A DNA stretch of 6,222 bases from an uncultured Collinsella sp. (GTDB taxonomy: Bacteria > Actinomycetota > Coriobacteriia > Coriobacteriales > Coriobacteriaceae): contig CALFGH010000027.1 in assembly GCA_937958315.1 (NCBI GenBank), positions 1 through 6,222 on the forward strand, read 5' to 3'. Below the pieces are notes generated by a model that saw only the letters and a program-made list of their open reading frames with translations, did no database searches and had not been told where the DNA came from. Below, in pieces: positions 1 through 6,151 of this stretch (within the stretch, counting starts at the first letter, position 1; each line of letters opens with the position of its first letter). The position numbers and the translations under genes are program-made.

Positions 1-432
1 CCAGGCAGGCTTGGCGAGCGAGCGCCGGACGACGGCGCGGTGCAGTGGGGACTTGCGCGGGAAATCGTAGACGTCGGAGCCCCAGACCGAGAGGTAGTAC
101 GGGCGCCTGCACGCGAGCGACGCCACAAGCCCGTAGCTCGAGGCATAGTGAGCGTGCACGACGTCGGGGTCCAGCTCCTCGATGAGGCGGCGCGCCACGC
201 CGACGGTGGAGAGGTAGCCGAGCTTCTGCAACTCCGAACCCTGGCGGGCGCTGGGGTTTTGCAGGTAGTGGACGGTGACGTTTTTCAGTTCGCGGATGGC
301 TTCGGAGCGGCACTCCTCAAGGGAGAGGACGTGAACCCCGTAGCCCCGGAGCGAAAACTGGGACGCCCACTTGTAGGTGTGGTAGTTGTCGGCATTCGCT
401 AAGTAACATATCGTCGTGGTCTTCTGCCGCAC
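1..432 (-). CDS. Glycosyltransferase, GT4-like N-terminal domain (partial, 3' end outside window)
   Basis: This is the first 144 codons of a gene that runs off the left edge. The GTG start shares one base with the stop of the dehydrogenase gene (TAGTG), and a GGAGG lies 5 nt upstream, so the start is well supported. The protein opens with a beta-strand-like stretch (TICYLANADNYHTYKWA), then has HAHYASSYG at residues 93-101 and SVWGSD at 115-120, followed by KSPLH. These are typical of the acceptor-side Rossmann domain of GT-B glycosyltransferases of family GT4. The donor-binding C-terminal domain is not in the window. Such enzymes transfer a sugar from a nucleotide donor to a growing lipid-linked oligosaccharide at the inner membrane face. 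The sugar and linkage cannot be read from this fragment. It is the fourth gene of the polysaccharide run and is probably translationally coupled to the gene before it. Confidence 0.85.
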   Translation of the reverse strand, partial: MRQKTTTICYLANADNYHTYKWASQFSLRGYGVHVLSLEECRSEAIRELKNVTVHYLQNPSARQGSELQKLGYLSTVGVARRLIEELDPDVVHAHYASSYGLVASLACRRPYYLSVWGSDVYDFPRKSPLHRAVVRRSLAKPAW

Positions 433-1751
433 TACAGCCTCCAGTACCGGTACCCAGCGAACTCCGCCTTAGGCAGGACGCTCTTCACGTCCACGAGCAC
501 CTTCTCGGCGTCGGGCTTGTCGGCGAAGAGGGCCTTCACGTCGTCGCTGCTCATATCGCGGAACTGGCGGTGCGCCACCGCGACGATGAGGCAGTCGAGG
601 TCGCGCAGCTCCTCCATGGGAACAAGGTCAACCCCGTAGGCAGCCTTGGCGTCAGCCGGGTCAGCCCAGGGGTCGCAGACCTGGGGCGCGATGCCGTACT
701 GGCGCAGGCGAGCGAGAATGTCGTCCACCTTGGAGTTGCGCACGTCGGGACAGTCCTCCTTGAAGGTGAGTCCAAGCACGGCCACGCGCGACTTCGCGGG
801 GGCAAGCCCGGCCTGTACCATCTCGCGGATGGCCGCGTCGGCCACGAATCCGCCCATGCCGTCGTTCACCTTGCGGCCGGAAAGGATAATCTGGCTGTGG
901 TAGCCGAGCTTCTCGGCCTCGTAGGTGAAGTAGTAGGGGTCGACGCCGATGCAGTGCCCGCCCACCAGGCCCGGTCGGAAGCCCAAGGCGTTCCACTTGG
1001 TGTTCATGCCCTCGATGACCTCGGAGGTGTCGATGCCCATGCGGTCGAACACCATCGCGAGCTCGTTCATGAAGGCAATGTTTATGTCGCGCTGCGAGTT
1101 CTCGACGACCTTCACGGCCTCGGCGGTCTTGATGGTCGAGACCGGGAAGGTCCCAGCGGCGATCACGATGTCGTAGACCCTGCGGATGAGCTCGGCGGAC
1201 TCGTCGTCCATGCCCGAGACCACCTTGCGGATGGTCGTAAGGGTATGCACGCGGTCGCCGGGGTTGATGCGTTCGGGGCTGTAGCCCACCTTGAAGTCCT
1301 CTCCGCACCTGAGGCCGGATTCACGCTCGAGAATCGGCACGCAGACGTCCTCGGTGACGCCCGGGTAGACGGTGGACTCGTAGACCACGATGCTGCCGGG
1401 CTTCAGGTGCTTGCCCAGCGTCTCCGACGCGCCGATGACGGGCGTTAGGTCGGGCGTCTTGTCCTGGTTCACGGGCGTGGGCACGGCCACGATGTGGAAG
1501 CGGGCCTCCTCTAGGCGCGTCGGGTCGGCCGTGAAGTCCACGGTCGTGTGAGCCAGGGCCTCGTCGCCTACCTCATTGGTGGCATCGTGGCCCTGCTTGT
1601 ACTGCTCGACCTTGGCCTCGTTGATGTCGAAGCCGATGACGGGGACGTGCTTGGCGAACTCGACGGCGATGGGCATGCCAACGTAGCCGAGGCCTACGAG
1701 CGAGAGCTTGGCGTCACCTGCGAGCAGATCTTCGTAAAGGGTTGTGAACAT
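432..1751 (-). CDS. UDP-N-acetylhexosamine 6-dehydrogenase, TviB/WbpO/CapL type
   Basis: This 439-residue protein is full length for the UDP-glucose/GDP-mannose dehydrogenase superfamily. It oxidises C6 of a UDP-sugar to the uronic acid using two NAD+, in the cytoplasm. Visible landmarks are the NAD-binding GLGYVGMP at 20-27 with GFD at 40-42, VPTPVN at 90-95, ESTVYPG at 125-131, GYSPERINPGD at 156-166, AEAVKVVEN at 210-218 with the likely catalytic Lys214, GGHCIGVDPYY at 264-274 with the nucleophile Cys267, and GLTFKEDCPDVRN at 327-339. The NSQRDINIA segment and the GGHCIGVDPYYFT context match the Vi-antigen/WbpO/CapL subgroup, which acts on UDP-GlcNAc or UDP-GalNAc. They do not match the UDP-glucose dehydrogenase (Ugd/TuaD) subgroup. 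Which epimer is used cannot be told. The ATG follows the GT2 stop with no gap, and AGGAAG lies 7 nt upstream (1759-1764). The product would be a HexNAc-uronic acid donor for the polymer made by the neighbouring genes. Confidence 0.93.
   Translation of the reverse strand: MFTTLYEDLLAGDAKLSLVGLGYVGMPIAVEFAKHVPVIGFDINEAKVEQYKQGHDATNEVGDEALAHTTVDFTADPTRLEEARFHIVAVPTPVNQDKTPDLTPVIGASETLGKHLKPGSIVVYESTVYPGVTEDVCVPILERESGLRCGEDFKVGYSPERINPGDRVHTLTTIRKVVSGMDDESAELIRRVYDIVIAAGTFPVSTIKTAEAVKVVENSQRDINIAFMNELAMVFDRMGIDTSEVIEGMNTKWNALGFRPGLVGGHCIGVDPYYFTYEAEKLGYHSQIILSGRKVNDGMGGFVADAAIREMVQAGLAPAKSRVAVLGLTFKEDCPDVRNSKVDDILARLRQYGIAPQVCDPWADPADAKAAYGVDLVPMEELRDLDCLIVAVAHRQFRDMSSDDVKALFADKPDAEKVLVDVKSVLPKAEFAGYRYWRL
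438..442 (-). promoter_or_regulatory. Ribosome binding site of the GT4-like gene
   Basis: GGAGG on the minus strand lies inside the last codons of the dehydrogenase gene, 5 nt before the GTG at 432. It decides the start of the GT4-like gene and supports translational coupling. Confidence 0.75.
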
Positions 1752-2525
1752 TTAAATACTTCCTATTCTCTTGAGGGTTGCGTGGAACATCTGCCAGAAC
1801 AGACAGTAGGCGGCGTACGGTAGCCACAGCCGCTCGATCTGTCTGTAGAGCATCCATGTGTTGCGGACGGCGGAGAGCTTGTTCGAACTGAGCGAGCCCG
1901 CCCGCTTACGGTTCGCCGCGAGTACTTCGTCGAGGCCGTGCAGCCTGTGGCCCGCCTTGATGACCTGGAGCCATGTGGCGGCGTCCTGCCTTTTGCGGAT
2001 GTCGGGCATCACGAGAAGCGCCCGGTCCACGACGGCGGTGTCGAACATGACGGTGTGGCTGCACGTGGGCGGCTTGGTGAGGAAGCGGTGGTAGCCCACC
2101 TCGGCGTCCACGTGGACGTAGTTGCGATGATCCCCGTCCTCGTTCACCGTCTCGTAGGAGGTAAAGCACGCGCCTATGCGGCGGTCGCGCATGAAGCCGA
2201 GCTGGCGCTCGAGCTTCTCCGGCATCCAGTAATCGTCGGAGTCGAGGTAGGCGATGAAGCGGCCGCGCGCGTTCTCGAGGGCTCTGTTGCGGGCCTTGGC
2301 AGCGCCGCCGTTCTCGGGCTGTCGAAAAACGCGGAAGCGAGGGTCGCGGTCGGCGTAGGCGTCGGCCATCGCCGCGGAGCCGTCCGCGGAGCAGTCGTCC
2401 ACGAGGATGGCCTCCCAGTCAGGCACCGTCTGCGCGACGAGCGAGTCCAAGGCCTCGGGAAGATACTTCTCGCAGTTGTAGAGCGGGATGATCACGCTCA
2501 CCAAGGGCTTTGCATCCATGGTCAT
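1752..2525 (-). CDS. Family 2 glycosyltransferase, TuaG-like
   Basis: This 257-residue inverting GT-A glycosyltransferase probably acts at the cytoplasmic membrane face on a lipid-linked intermediate. The nucleotide-binding N-terminus reads VSVIIPLYN at 9-17, followed by LVDDCSADGS at 41-50, GGAAKARN at 73-80 and the metal-binding AYLDSDDYW at 92-100. A later IRKRQDAATWL (176-186) supplies the probable catalytic-base aspartate, Asp181. The C-terminal third (GLDEVLAANRK, SLSSNK, TWMLYRQIERL) resembles TuaG of the Bacillus teichuronic acid operon more than generic GT2 enzymes, from memory of that family. The donor sugar is not predictable. The start chosen is the ATG whose ATGA overlaps the sugar transferase stop, with an AAGGAGG 8 nt upstream. 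A longer reading (24 extra residues) would lie inside the sugar transferase gene and adds nothing GT2-like. The C-terminus has a hydrophobic aromatic patch (residues 234-250) that may hold it at the membrane. Confidence 0.92.
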   Translation of the reverse strand: MTMDAKPLVSVIIPLYNCEKYLPEALDSLVAQTVPDWEAILVDDCSADGSAAMADAYADRDPRFRVFRQPENGGAAKARNRALENARGRFIAYLDSDDYWMPEKLERQLGFMRDRRIGACFTSYETVNEDGDHRNYVHVDAEVGYHRFLTKPPTCSHTVMFDTAVVDRALLVMPDIRKRQDAATWLQVIKAGHRLHGLDEVLAANRKRAGSLSSNKLSAVRNTWMLYRQIERLWLPYAAYCLFWQMFHATLKRIGSI

Positions 2526-3166
2526 CGCCCAGTCCTCCTTTTTCCAAACATGGCACCGAAAGTGCCTGTAAAACATTTCCAGTCCATTCCGAAGCAACGG
2601 TTCCGCACGTAATGGAGCTCGATCTTCTGGCGCAGGCCACTCTCAAAGGTCGCGCCGTTGCGCTCAGTGGCCTGCCATAGGCCCGTGATGCCCGGGGCAA
2701 CGCTCAACAGCTCTTCCTTCTCCTCGTCGGAGAAGTGCTGTTCCAGCTCATCACGTGTGATGGGACGTGGTCCGATAACGGACAAATCGCCCTTGAGCAC
2801 GTTGAGGAACTGCGGCACCTCGTCGATGGAGCACTTACGGATGAACCTGCCCACCCTGGTGATGCGCGGGTCATCGTCGACCTTGCGCTCAACTTCCCAC
2901 TGGTGCAGCTGCTCGGGACTAAGGTACTTGTGTACGTCGCTGGCGTCTGCCACCATGCTGCGGAGCTTAAGCACGCGGATCACCCGGCCTCCCCTGCCCA
3001 CGCGCTCCTGCGTGTAGACCGGGCAGCCCGGCGACTCCGCGCAGATCGCGGCGCAGACGCAGGCCATGGGAATCGCCAGCACCACGGTGCACCCGGCGCT
3101 GAAGGCTATGTCGAACGCTCTCTTGCATATGCGGTAGAAGAGGGTCCCCGTCGGTTTCCTAGGCAC
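2522..3166 (-). CDS. Polyprenyl-phosphate sugar phosphotransferase (bacterial sugar transferase family)
   Basis: This protein has 214 residues, the size of the short PglC-like catalytic core of the WbaP/RfbP/TuaA family. It would transfer a sugar-1-phosphate from a UDP-sugar to undecaprenyl phosphate, starting repeat-unit synthesis at the inner membrane. In order it shows basic KRAFDIAF at 15-22, one hydrophobic segment at about 19-43 containing Pro33 (a likely re-entrant membrane helix), YTQERVGRGG at 51-60, LKLRSM at 66-71, DDDPRITRVG at 97-106, the catalytic Asp115-Glu116 in SIDEVPQ, GDLSVIGPRP at 126-135 and PGITGLWQ at 158-165. The sugar is unknown. The start is GTG at 3166 because an in-frame TAG lies just two codons upstream (3170-3172). 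The ribosome binding site there is poor (GGGG at 3176-3179), unlike those of the downstream genes, and another frame reads protein-like sequence up to this point, so the N-terminus may be altered by a frameshift (see findings). The gene overlaps the GT2 start by ATGA. Confidence 0.93.
   Translation of the reverse strand: MPRKPTGTLFYRICKRAFDIAFSAGCTVVLAIPMACVCAAICAESPGCPVYTQERVGRGGRVIRVLKLRSMVADASDVHKYLSPEQLHQWEVERKVDDDPRITRVGRFIRKCSIDEVPQFLNVLKGDLSVIGPRPITRDELEQHFSDEEKEELLSVAPGITGLWQATERNGATFESGLRQKIELHYVRNRCFGMDWKCFTGTFGAMFGKRRTGR
2534..2540 (-). promoter_or_regulatory. Ribosome binding site of the GT2 gene
   Basis: AAGGAGG within the 3' end of the sugar transferase gene lies 8 nt before the ATG at 2525. 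It fixes the GT2 start at the ATGA overlap instead of the upstream in-frame ATG at 2597. It is a much stronger site than the one in front of the sugar transferase itself. Confidence 0.75.
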
Positions 3167-3193
3167 GGGCTAGCACCCCACCAAGGAAATAGT

Positions 3194-3225
3194 CGTGGGA
3201 AATGCCTCTAGCAGGCACCCCCACG
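3194..3225 (-). other. Long imperfect hairpin upstream of the sugar transferase
   Basis: Outer arms CGTGGG/CCCACG and inner arms TGCCT/AGGCA around a GCTAG loop join through two G-U pairs and one bulged T, giving about 13 pairs. No U-run follows, so it is not a classic terminator. It ends about 27 nt before the GTG start at 3166 and could affect transcription or translation of the sugar transferase. Confidence 0.5.
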
Positions 3226-3272
3226 GGCGTATTACTTTCTGTTACTTCTTTAGCAGCCACAATAAAACTTAC

Positions 3273-3290
3273 GTTCCTGTCCCCAGGAAC
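3273..3290 (-). other. RNA hairpin with GNRA-type tetraloop in the operon leader
   Basis: The minus strand reads GTTCCTG, loop GGGA, CAGGAAC: a perfect 7-bp stem closed by a GNRA tetraloop. It sits right after the G7 run and is followed 5 nt later by TTTTATT, so it also resembles a weak intrinsic terminator. It lies 52 nt after the loaP stop codon. Confidence 0.6.
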
Positions 3291-3342
3291 CCCCCCATCC
3301 ACGGATTCAAAAACCAAATAAATTGCCAGTGCAACGTCTCCC

Positions 3343-3933
3343 CTACGTTTTGCTGGGGACGTCCAGCGCAAGCAGCTCCCTAAATGCGGAGTCGCCTTCG
3401 CCAAAGTCGACCAGGCACCAGCGCTTATGACGGTCGATCTTTTTAACGCGCGCCTCTTGCCCCACAAGTGGGCCCTGCTCTATGTGCAGCACGCCGTCTT
3501 CTATGCGCGCAACGCTGTTACGCACCACGCCGTCTTCGTCCAGCACGCTGCGGTACCAGTCCTGCGCATCGTCCGGCATGGGCGCATAGGCCCGCTCCCT
3601 GCTGCCGGCAATGCGGCAGCCAAAGCTCAACTGGGCCAAAGCCCTATCGAGCAGGGCGGCATCGCGCGTGGCGACGAAGAAGTATTCCTTGTACATAGGT
3701 TTGGTTTGGAGCGACCAAGCGCCGTCCCGCTTAAACCAGAACTCCTTTTGCATTACAAAAGCGTCCTGCATCAGCTCGTGCGGGATAATGCGGCGGACCT
3801 TTTCGCAGGTCTCGCGCTCTTTACCGTTGGGGGTGTGGACCAGATACCAGCGGACGCGGCCATGCTGGCTGTTGGTAGTAGCGCCACTAAAGGCACCGGG
3901 CAGCTGCTCTTGGCGCCGCATTGTCTGTTCCAT
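3343..3933 (-). CDS. loaP: NusG-family specialised antiterminator, LoaP-like
   Basis: This 196-residue cytoplasmic protein would bind RNA polymerase and promote read-through of terminators in its operon. After a 27-residue N-terminal extension comes an NGN-type domain (about 28-110): WYLVHTPNGKERETCEKV at 29-46, AFVMQKEFWFKRDG at 58-71 and KPMYKEYFFV at 78-87. The KOW domain is at about 145-185, with GPLVGQEARVKKIDRHKR at 154-171. The KKIDRHKR signature and the QKE...F motif are what I know from LoaP, the NusG paralog that controls long biosynthetic and polysaccharide operons in Firmicutes and Actinobacteria. General NusG lacks them, and Bacteroides UpxY is a functional parallel. The ATG at 3933 has AAGGGGG 6 nt upstream; an ATG four codons later is possible but has a poorer site. 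The gene heads the polysaccharide operon and follows its own promoter. The target RNA is not proven; candidate hairpins are at 4015-4047, 3273-3290 and 3194-3225. Confidence 0.88.
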   Translation of the reverse strand: MEQTMRRQEQLPGAFSGATTNSQHGRVRWYLVHTPNGKERETCEKVRRIIPHELMQDAFVMQKEFWFKRDGAWSLQTKPMYKEYFFVATRDAALLDRALAQLSFGCRIAGSRERAYAPMPDDAQDWYRSVLDEDGVVRNSVARIEDGVLHIEQGPLVGQEARVKKIDRHKRWCLVDFGEGDSAFRELLALDVPSKT

Positions 3934-4048
3934 CTCTCGCCCCCTTTTCTTGCTCCGCGACGCACGCGGATGCAGAGACGTTAAGAACAGGCTTCTCGCT
4001 CGCAGCTAGGCGCAGTCGCAAAAGTACAGGTTTTTGTATCTTTCGACG
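3934..4048 (-). promoter_or_regulatory. 5' untranslated leader of loaP
   Basis: About 115 nt lie between the predicted transcription start (near 4048) and the loaP ATG. It begins with the hairpin at 4015-4047 and ends with a second hairpin at 3951-3974 (TCCGCG/CGCGGA stem, extended by TGC/GCA past one bulged base), which sits just before the AAGGGGG ribosome binding site (3940-3946). The second hairpin has no U-run. No known riboswitch was recognised. Confidence 0.5.
4015..4047 (-). other. RNA hairpin at the predicted 5' end of the loaP transcript
   Basis: Three 4-bp blocks stack in register: GTCG/CGAC, AAAG/CTTT and TACA/TGTA. They are separated by a bulged A on one arm and a bulged TG on the other and are closed by a 6-nt AAAACC loop. 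The outer stem starts at the predicted first transcribed base. The inner part coincides with the downstream arm of the promoter-flanking inverted repeat. Confidence 0.5.
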
Positions 4049-4054
4049 AAGCTC

Positions 4055-4083
4055 ATTATACGAGCAAACTGCTCGCGTTTTCC
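4055..4083 (-). promoter_or_regulatory. Promoter of the loaP-polysaccharide operon
   Basis: A perfect TATAAT on the minus strand at 4055-4060 predicts transcription from about 4048. The -35 region is poor: at 17 bp spacing it is GGAAAA, and at 19 bp it is TGGGAA. This suggests dependence on an activator or on spacer distortion. The 15-bp palindrome at 4061-4075 fills most of the spacer and a second palindrome lies around -60. The promoter lies inside the inverted-repeat pair 4024-4038/4131-4145. Confidence 0.65.
4061..4075. promoter_or_regulatory. Palindrome in the promoter spacer (possible operator)
   Basis: CGAGCA-GTT-TGCTCG on the minus strand is a perfect 6-bp dyad directly upstream of the TATAAT box. 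Its place between -35 and -10 recalls operators of MerR-type activators or of a repressor that blocks polymerase. No regulator gene is visible here. Confidence 0.45.
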
Positions 4084-4096
4084 CAGATTGCACAAA

Positions 4097-4117
4097 ATGC
4101 GCCGCGAATAGGCGCAT
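4097..4117. promoter_or_regulatory. Upstream palindrome near -60 (possible activator site)
   Basis: ATGCGCC-N7-GGCGCAT is a perfect 7-bp dyad centred at 4107, about 59 bp upstream of the predicted transcription start. That is a usual distance for a class I activator. It lies inside the inverted-repeat-flanked segment. Confidence 0.4.
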
Positions 4118-4158
4118 CTCCATACGCCTCTACAAAAACCTGTACCTTTTTGCACAAC

Positions 4159-4186
4159 AAAAAAGCCGCTCTAACCAGCGGCTTTT
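4159..4186 (-). terminator. Second intrinsic terminator after thrS, likely bidirectional
   Basis: A perfect 10-bp stem (AAAAGCCGCT/AGCGGCTTTT) with a 6-nt loop is followed on the minus strand by six T (4164-4159). On the plus strand the stem is followed by TTTTCTTCT, so it should also stop rightward transcription. It backs up the first thrS terminator and separates thrS from the loaP promoter region. Confidence 0.85.
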
Positions 4187-4200
4187 CTTCTATAGACAAC

Positions 4201-4232
4201 AAAAAAGGCGACCGCCCGCGAGGACGATCGCC
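4201..4232 (-). terminator. First intrinsic terminator of thrS
   Basis: An 11-bp stem (GGCGATCGTCC with GGGCGGTCGCC, G-U pairs included) closed by a TCGC loop is followed by six T on the minus strand. It begins about 25 nt after the thrS stop codon. The tail is followed by the same GTTGT as in the second terminator. Confidence 0.9.
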
Positions 4233-4257
4233 TTTGTTAATTCTTGTGTTGTTTGTG

Positions 4258-6021
<1,764 letters not shown>

Positions 6022-6048
6022 GGGTATGTTTTCTCCTCTCGGATGCCT

Positions 6049-6091
6049 GATGCAAGTGCGTGCGATGCGCTCGGCGTTTTTGACTTGCATC
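6049..6091. repeat. 9-bp inverted repeat at the thrS transcription start
   Basis: GATGCAAGT at 6049-6057 and its perfect complement ACTTGCATC at 6083-6091 are separated by 25 bp. The upstream arm abuts the -10 box, so only its end would be transcribed from the predicted start. The pair therefore looks more like a DNA operator than an RNA hairpin, unless transcription starts earlier. Confidence 0.5.
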
Positions 6092-6119
6092 ATTATAGGC
6101 AGGTTGCCTTGGTATACAA
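6092..6119 (-). promoter_or_regulatory. thrS promoter
   Basis: TTGTAT (6114-6119) and a perfect TATAAT (6092-6097) are spaced by 16 bp on the minus strand, placing the transcription start near 6085 and leaving about 64 nt of leader. The leader ends with AGGAG ahead of the ATG at 6021. No T-box hallmark was seen. Confidence 0.75.
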
Positions 6120-6120
6120 G

Positions 6121-6151
6121 CGCCCGCCGCACCTTAATGGCACGGCGGGCG
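6121..6151. terminator. GC-rich hairpin upstream of thrS, possible terminator of the preceding gene
   Basis: A perfect 9-bp stem CGCCCGCCG/CGGCGGGCG has a 13-nt loop region that can pair further (CC/GG around ATTAA). On the minus strand it is followed only by CTTGTAT, and on the plus strand by ATTTTCT, so the T-run is weak on the strand where a terminator would be expected. It ends just before the thrS -35 box. Confidence 0.5.

Larger units (their letters stand above)
3167..3342 (-). promoter_or_regulatory. Leader between loaP and the polysaccharide genes, candidate antitermination region
   Basis: These 176 nt hold no gene I can defend. The stretch is less GC-rich than the flanking genes, has a G7 run (3290-3296) and carries two strong RNA hairpins (3273-3290, 3194-3225). 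A third imperfect hairpin (ACGT/CCCC arms, 3334-3362) spans the loaP stop codon. I see no convincing sigma-70 promoter, so the downstream genes are probably transcribed from the loaP promoter through this region. One frame stays open through the whole stretch, ending at 3159, and reads a protein-like tail (GISHDYFLGGVLAR). This may be a frameshifted N-terminus of the sugar transferase. Function as an antitermination target is inferred from position behind a LoaP-type gene. Confidence 0.45.
4018..4153. repeat. Inverted repeat pair flanking the loaP promoter
   Basis: Positions 4024-4038 and 4131-4145 are perfect 15-bp reverse complements (GTACAGGTTTTTGTA and its complement), separated by 92 bp. 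Outside these arms the match resumes for six more bases (GCAAAA) after a 2-nt insertion in the distal copy, giving arms of 21 and 23 nt. Each arm also has internal dyad symmetry, TACA-N6-TGTA. The -10 box, the weak -35 region and the predicted start all lie between the arms. This fits an invertible promoter cassette, or a pair of operators for a looping regulator. No recombinase gene lies in the window. Confidence 0.7.

Noticed and set aside
40..402. Plus-strand open frame near the left edge
   Set aside because: It mirrors the partial GT4-like gene on the minus strand, which has a coupled start, a ribosome binding site and family motifs.
570..1448. A 292-codon plus-strand open frame antisense to the dehydrogenase
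   Set aside because: It has the same antisense composition (His/Val/Asp/Gly rich) and no start signal or motif. The minus-strand dehydrogenase accounts for the coding constraint.
2526..2597. 24-residue N-terminal extension of the GT2 protein
   Set aside because: It lies within the sugar transferase coding end and encodes no GT2-like sequence. The ATGA start with AAGGAGG is clearly better.
3159..3467. A 102-codon minus-strand open frame as an independent gene
   Set aside because: Its first half is an out-of-frame shadow of the loaP 3' end. Only the last part is interesting, and it is treated as a possible frameshifted N-terminus instead.
3934..4048. RfaH-type ops/JUMPstart element in the loaP leader
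   Set aside because: I found no GGCGGTAGC-like sequence there. The NusG paralog is LoaP-like, for which an RNA hairpin is the expected target.
3934..4257. tRNA gene or integration site at the thrS-polysaccharide boundary
   Set aside because: No cloverleaf or tRNA 3' end sequence is recognisable. The hairpins here are terminators, palindromes and leader structures.
6022..6091. T-box riboswitch upstream of thrS
   Set aside because: The leader is only about 64 nt and lacks the conserved T-box sequence and an antiterminator/terminator pair before the gene.
6022..6132. 37-residue N-terminal extension of ThrRS to an upstream ATG
   Set aside because: It would begin within the upstream hairpin and include the promoter (TATAAT at 6092-6097). 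The ATG at 6021 has a ribosome binding site and gives a normal TGS-less ThrRS start.
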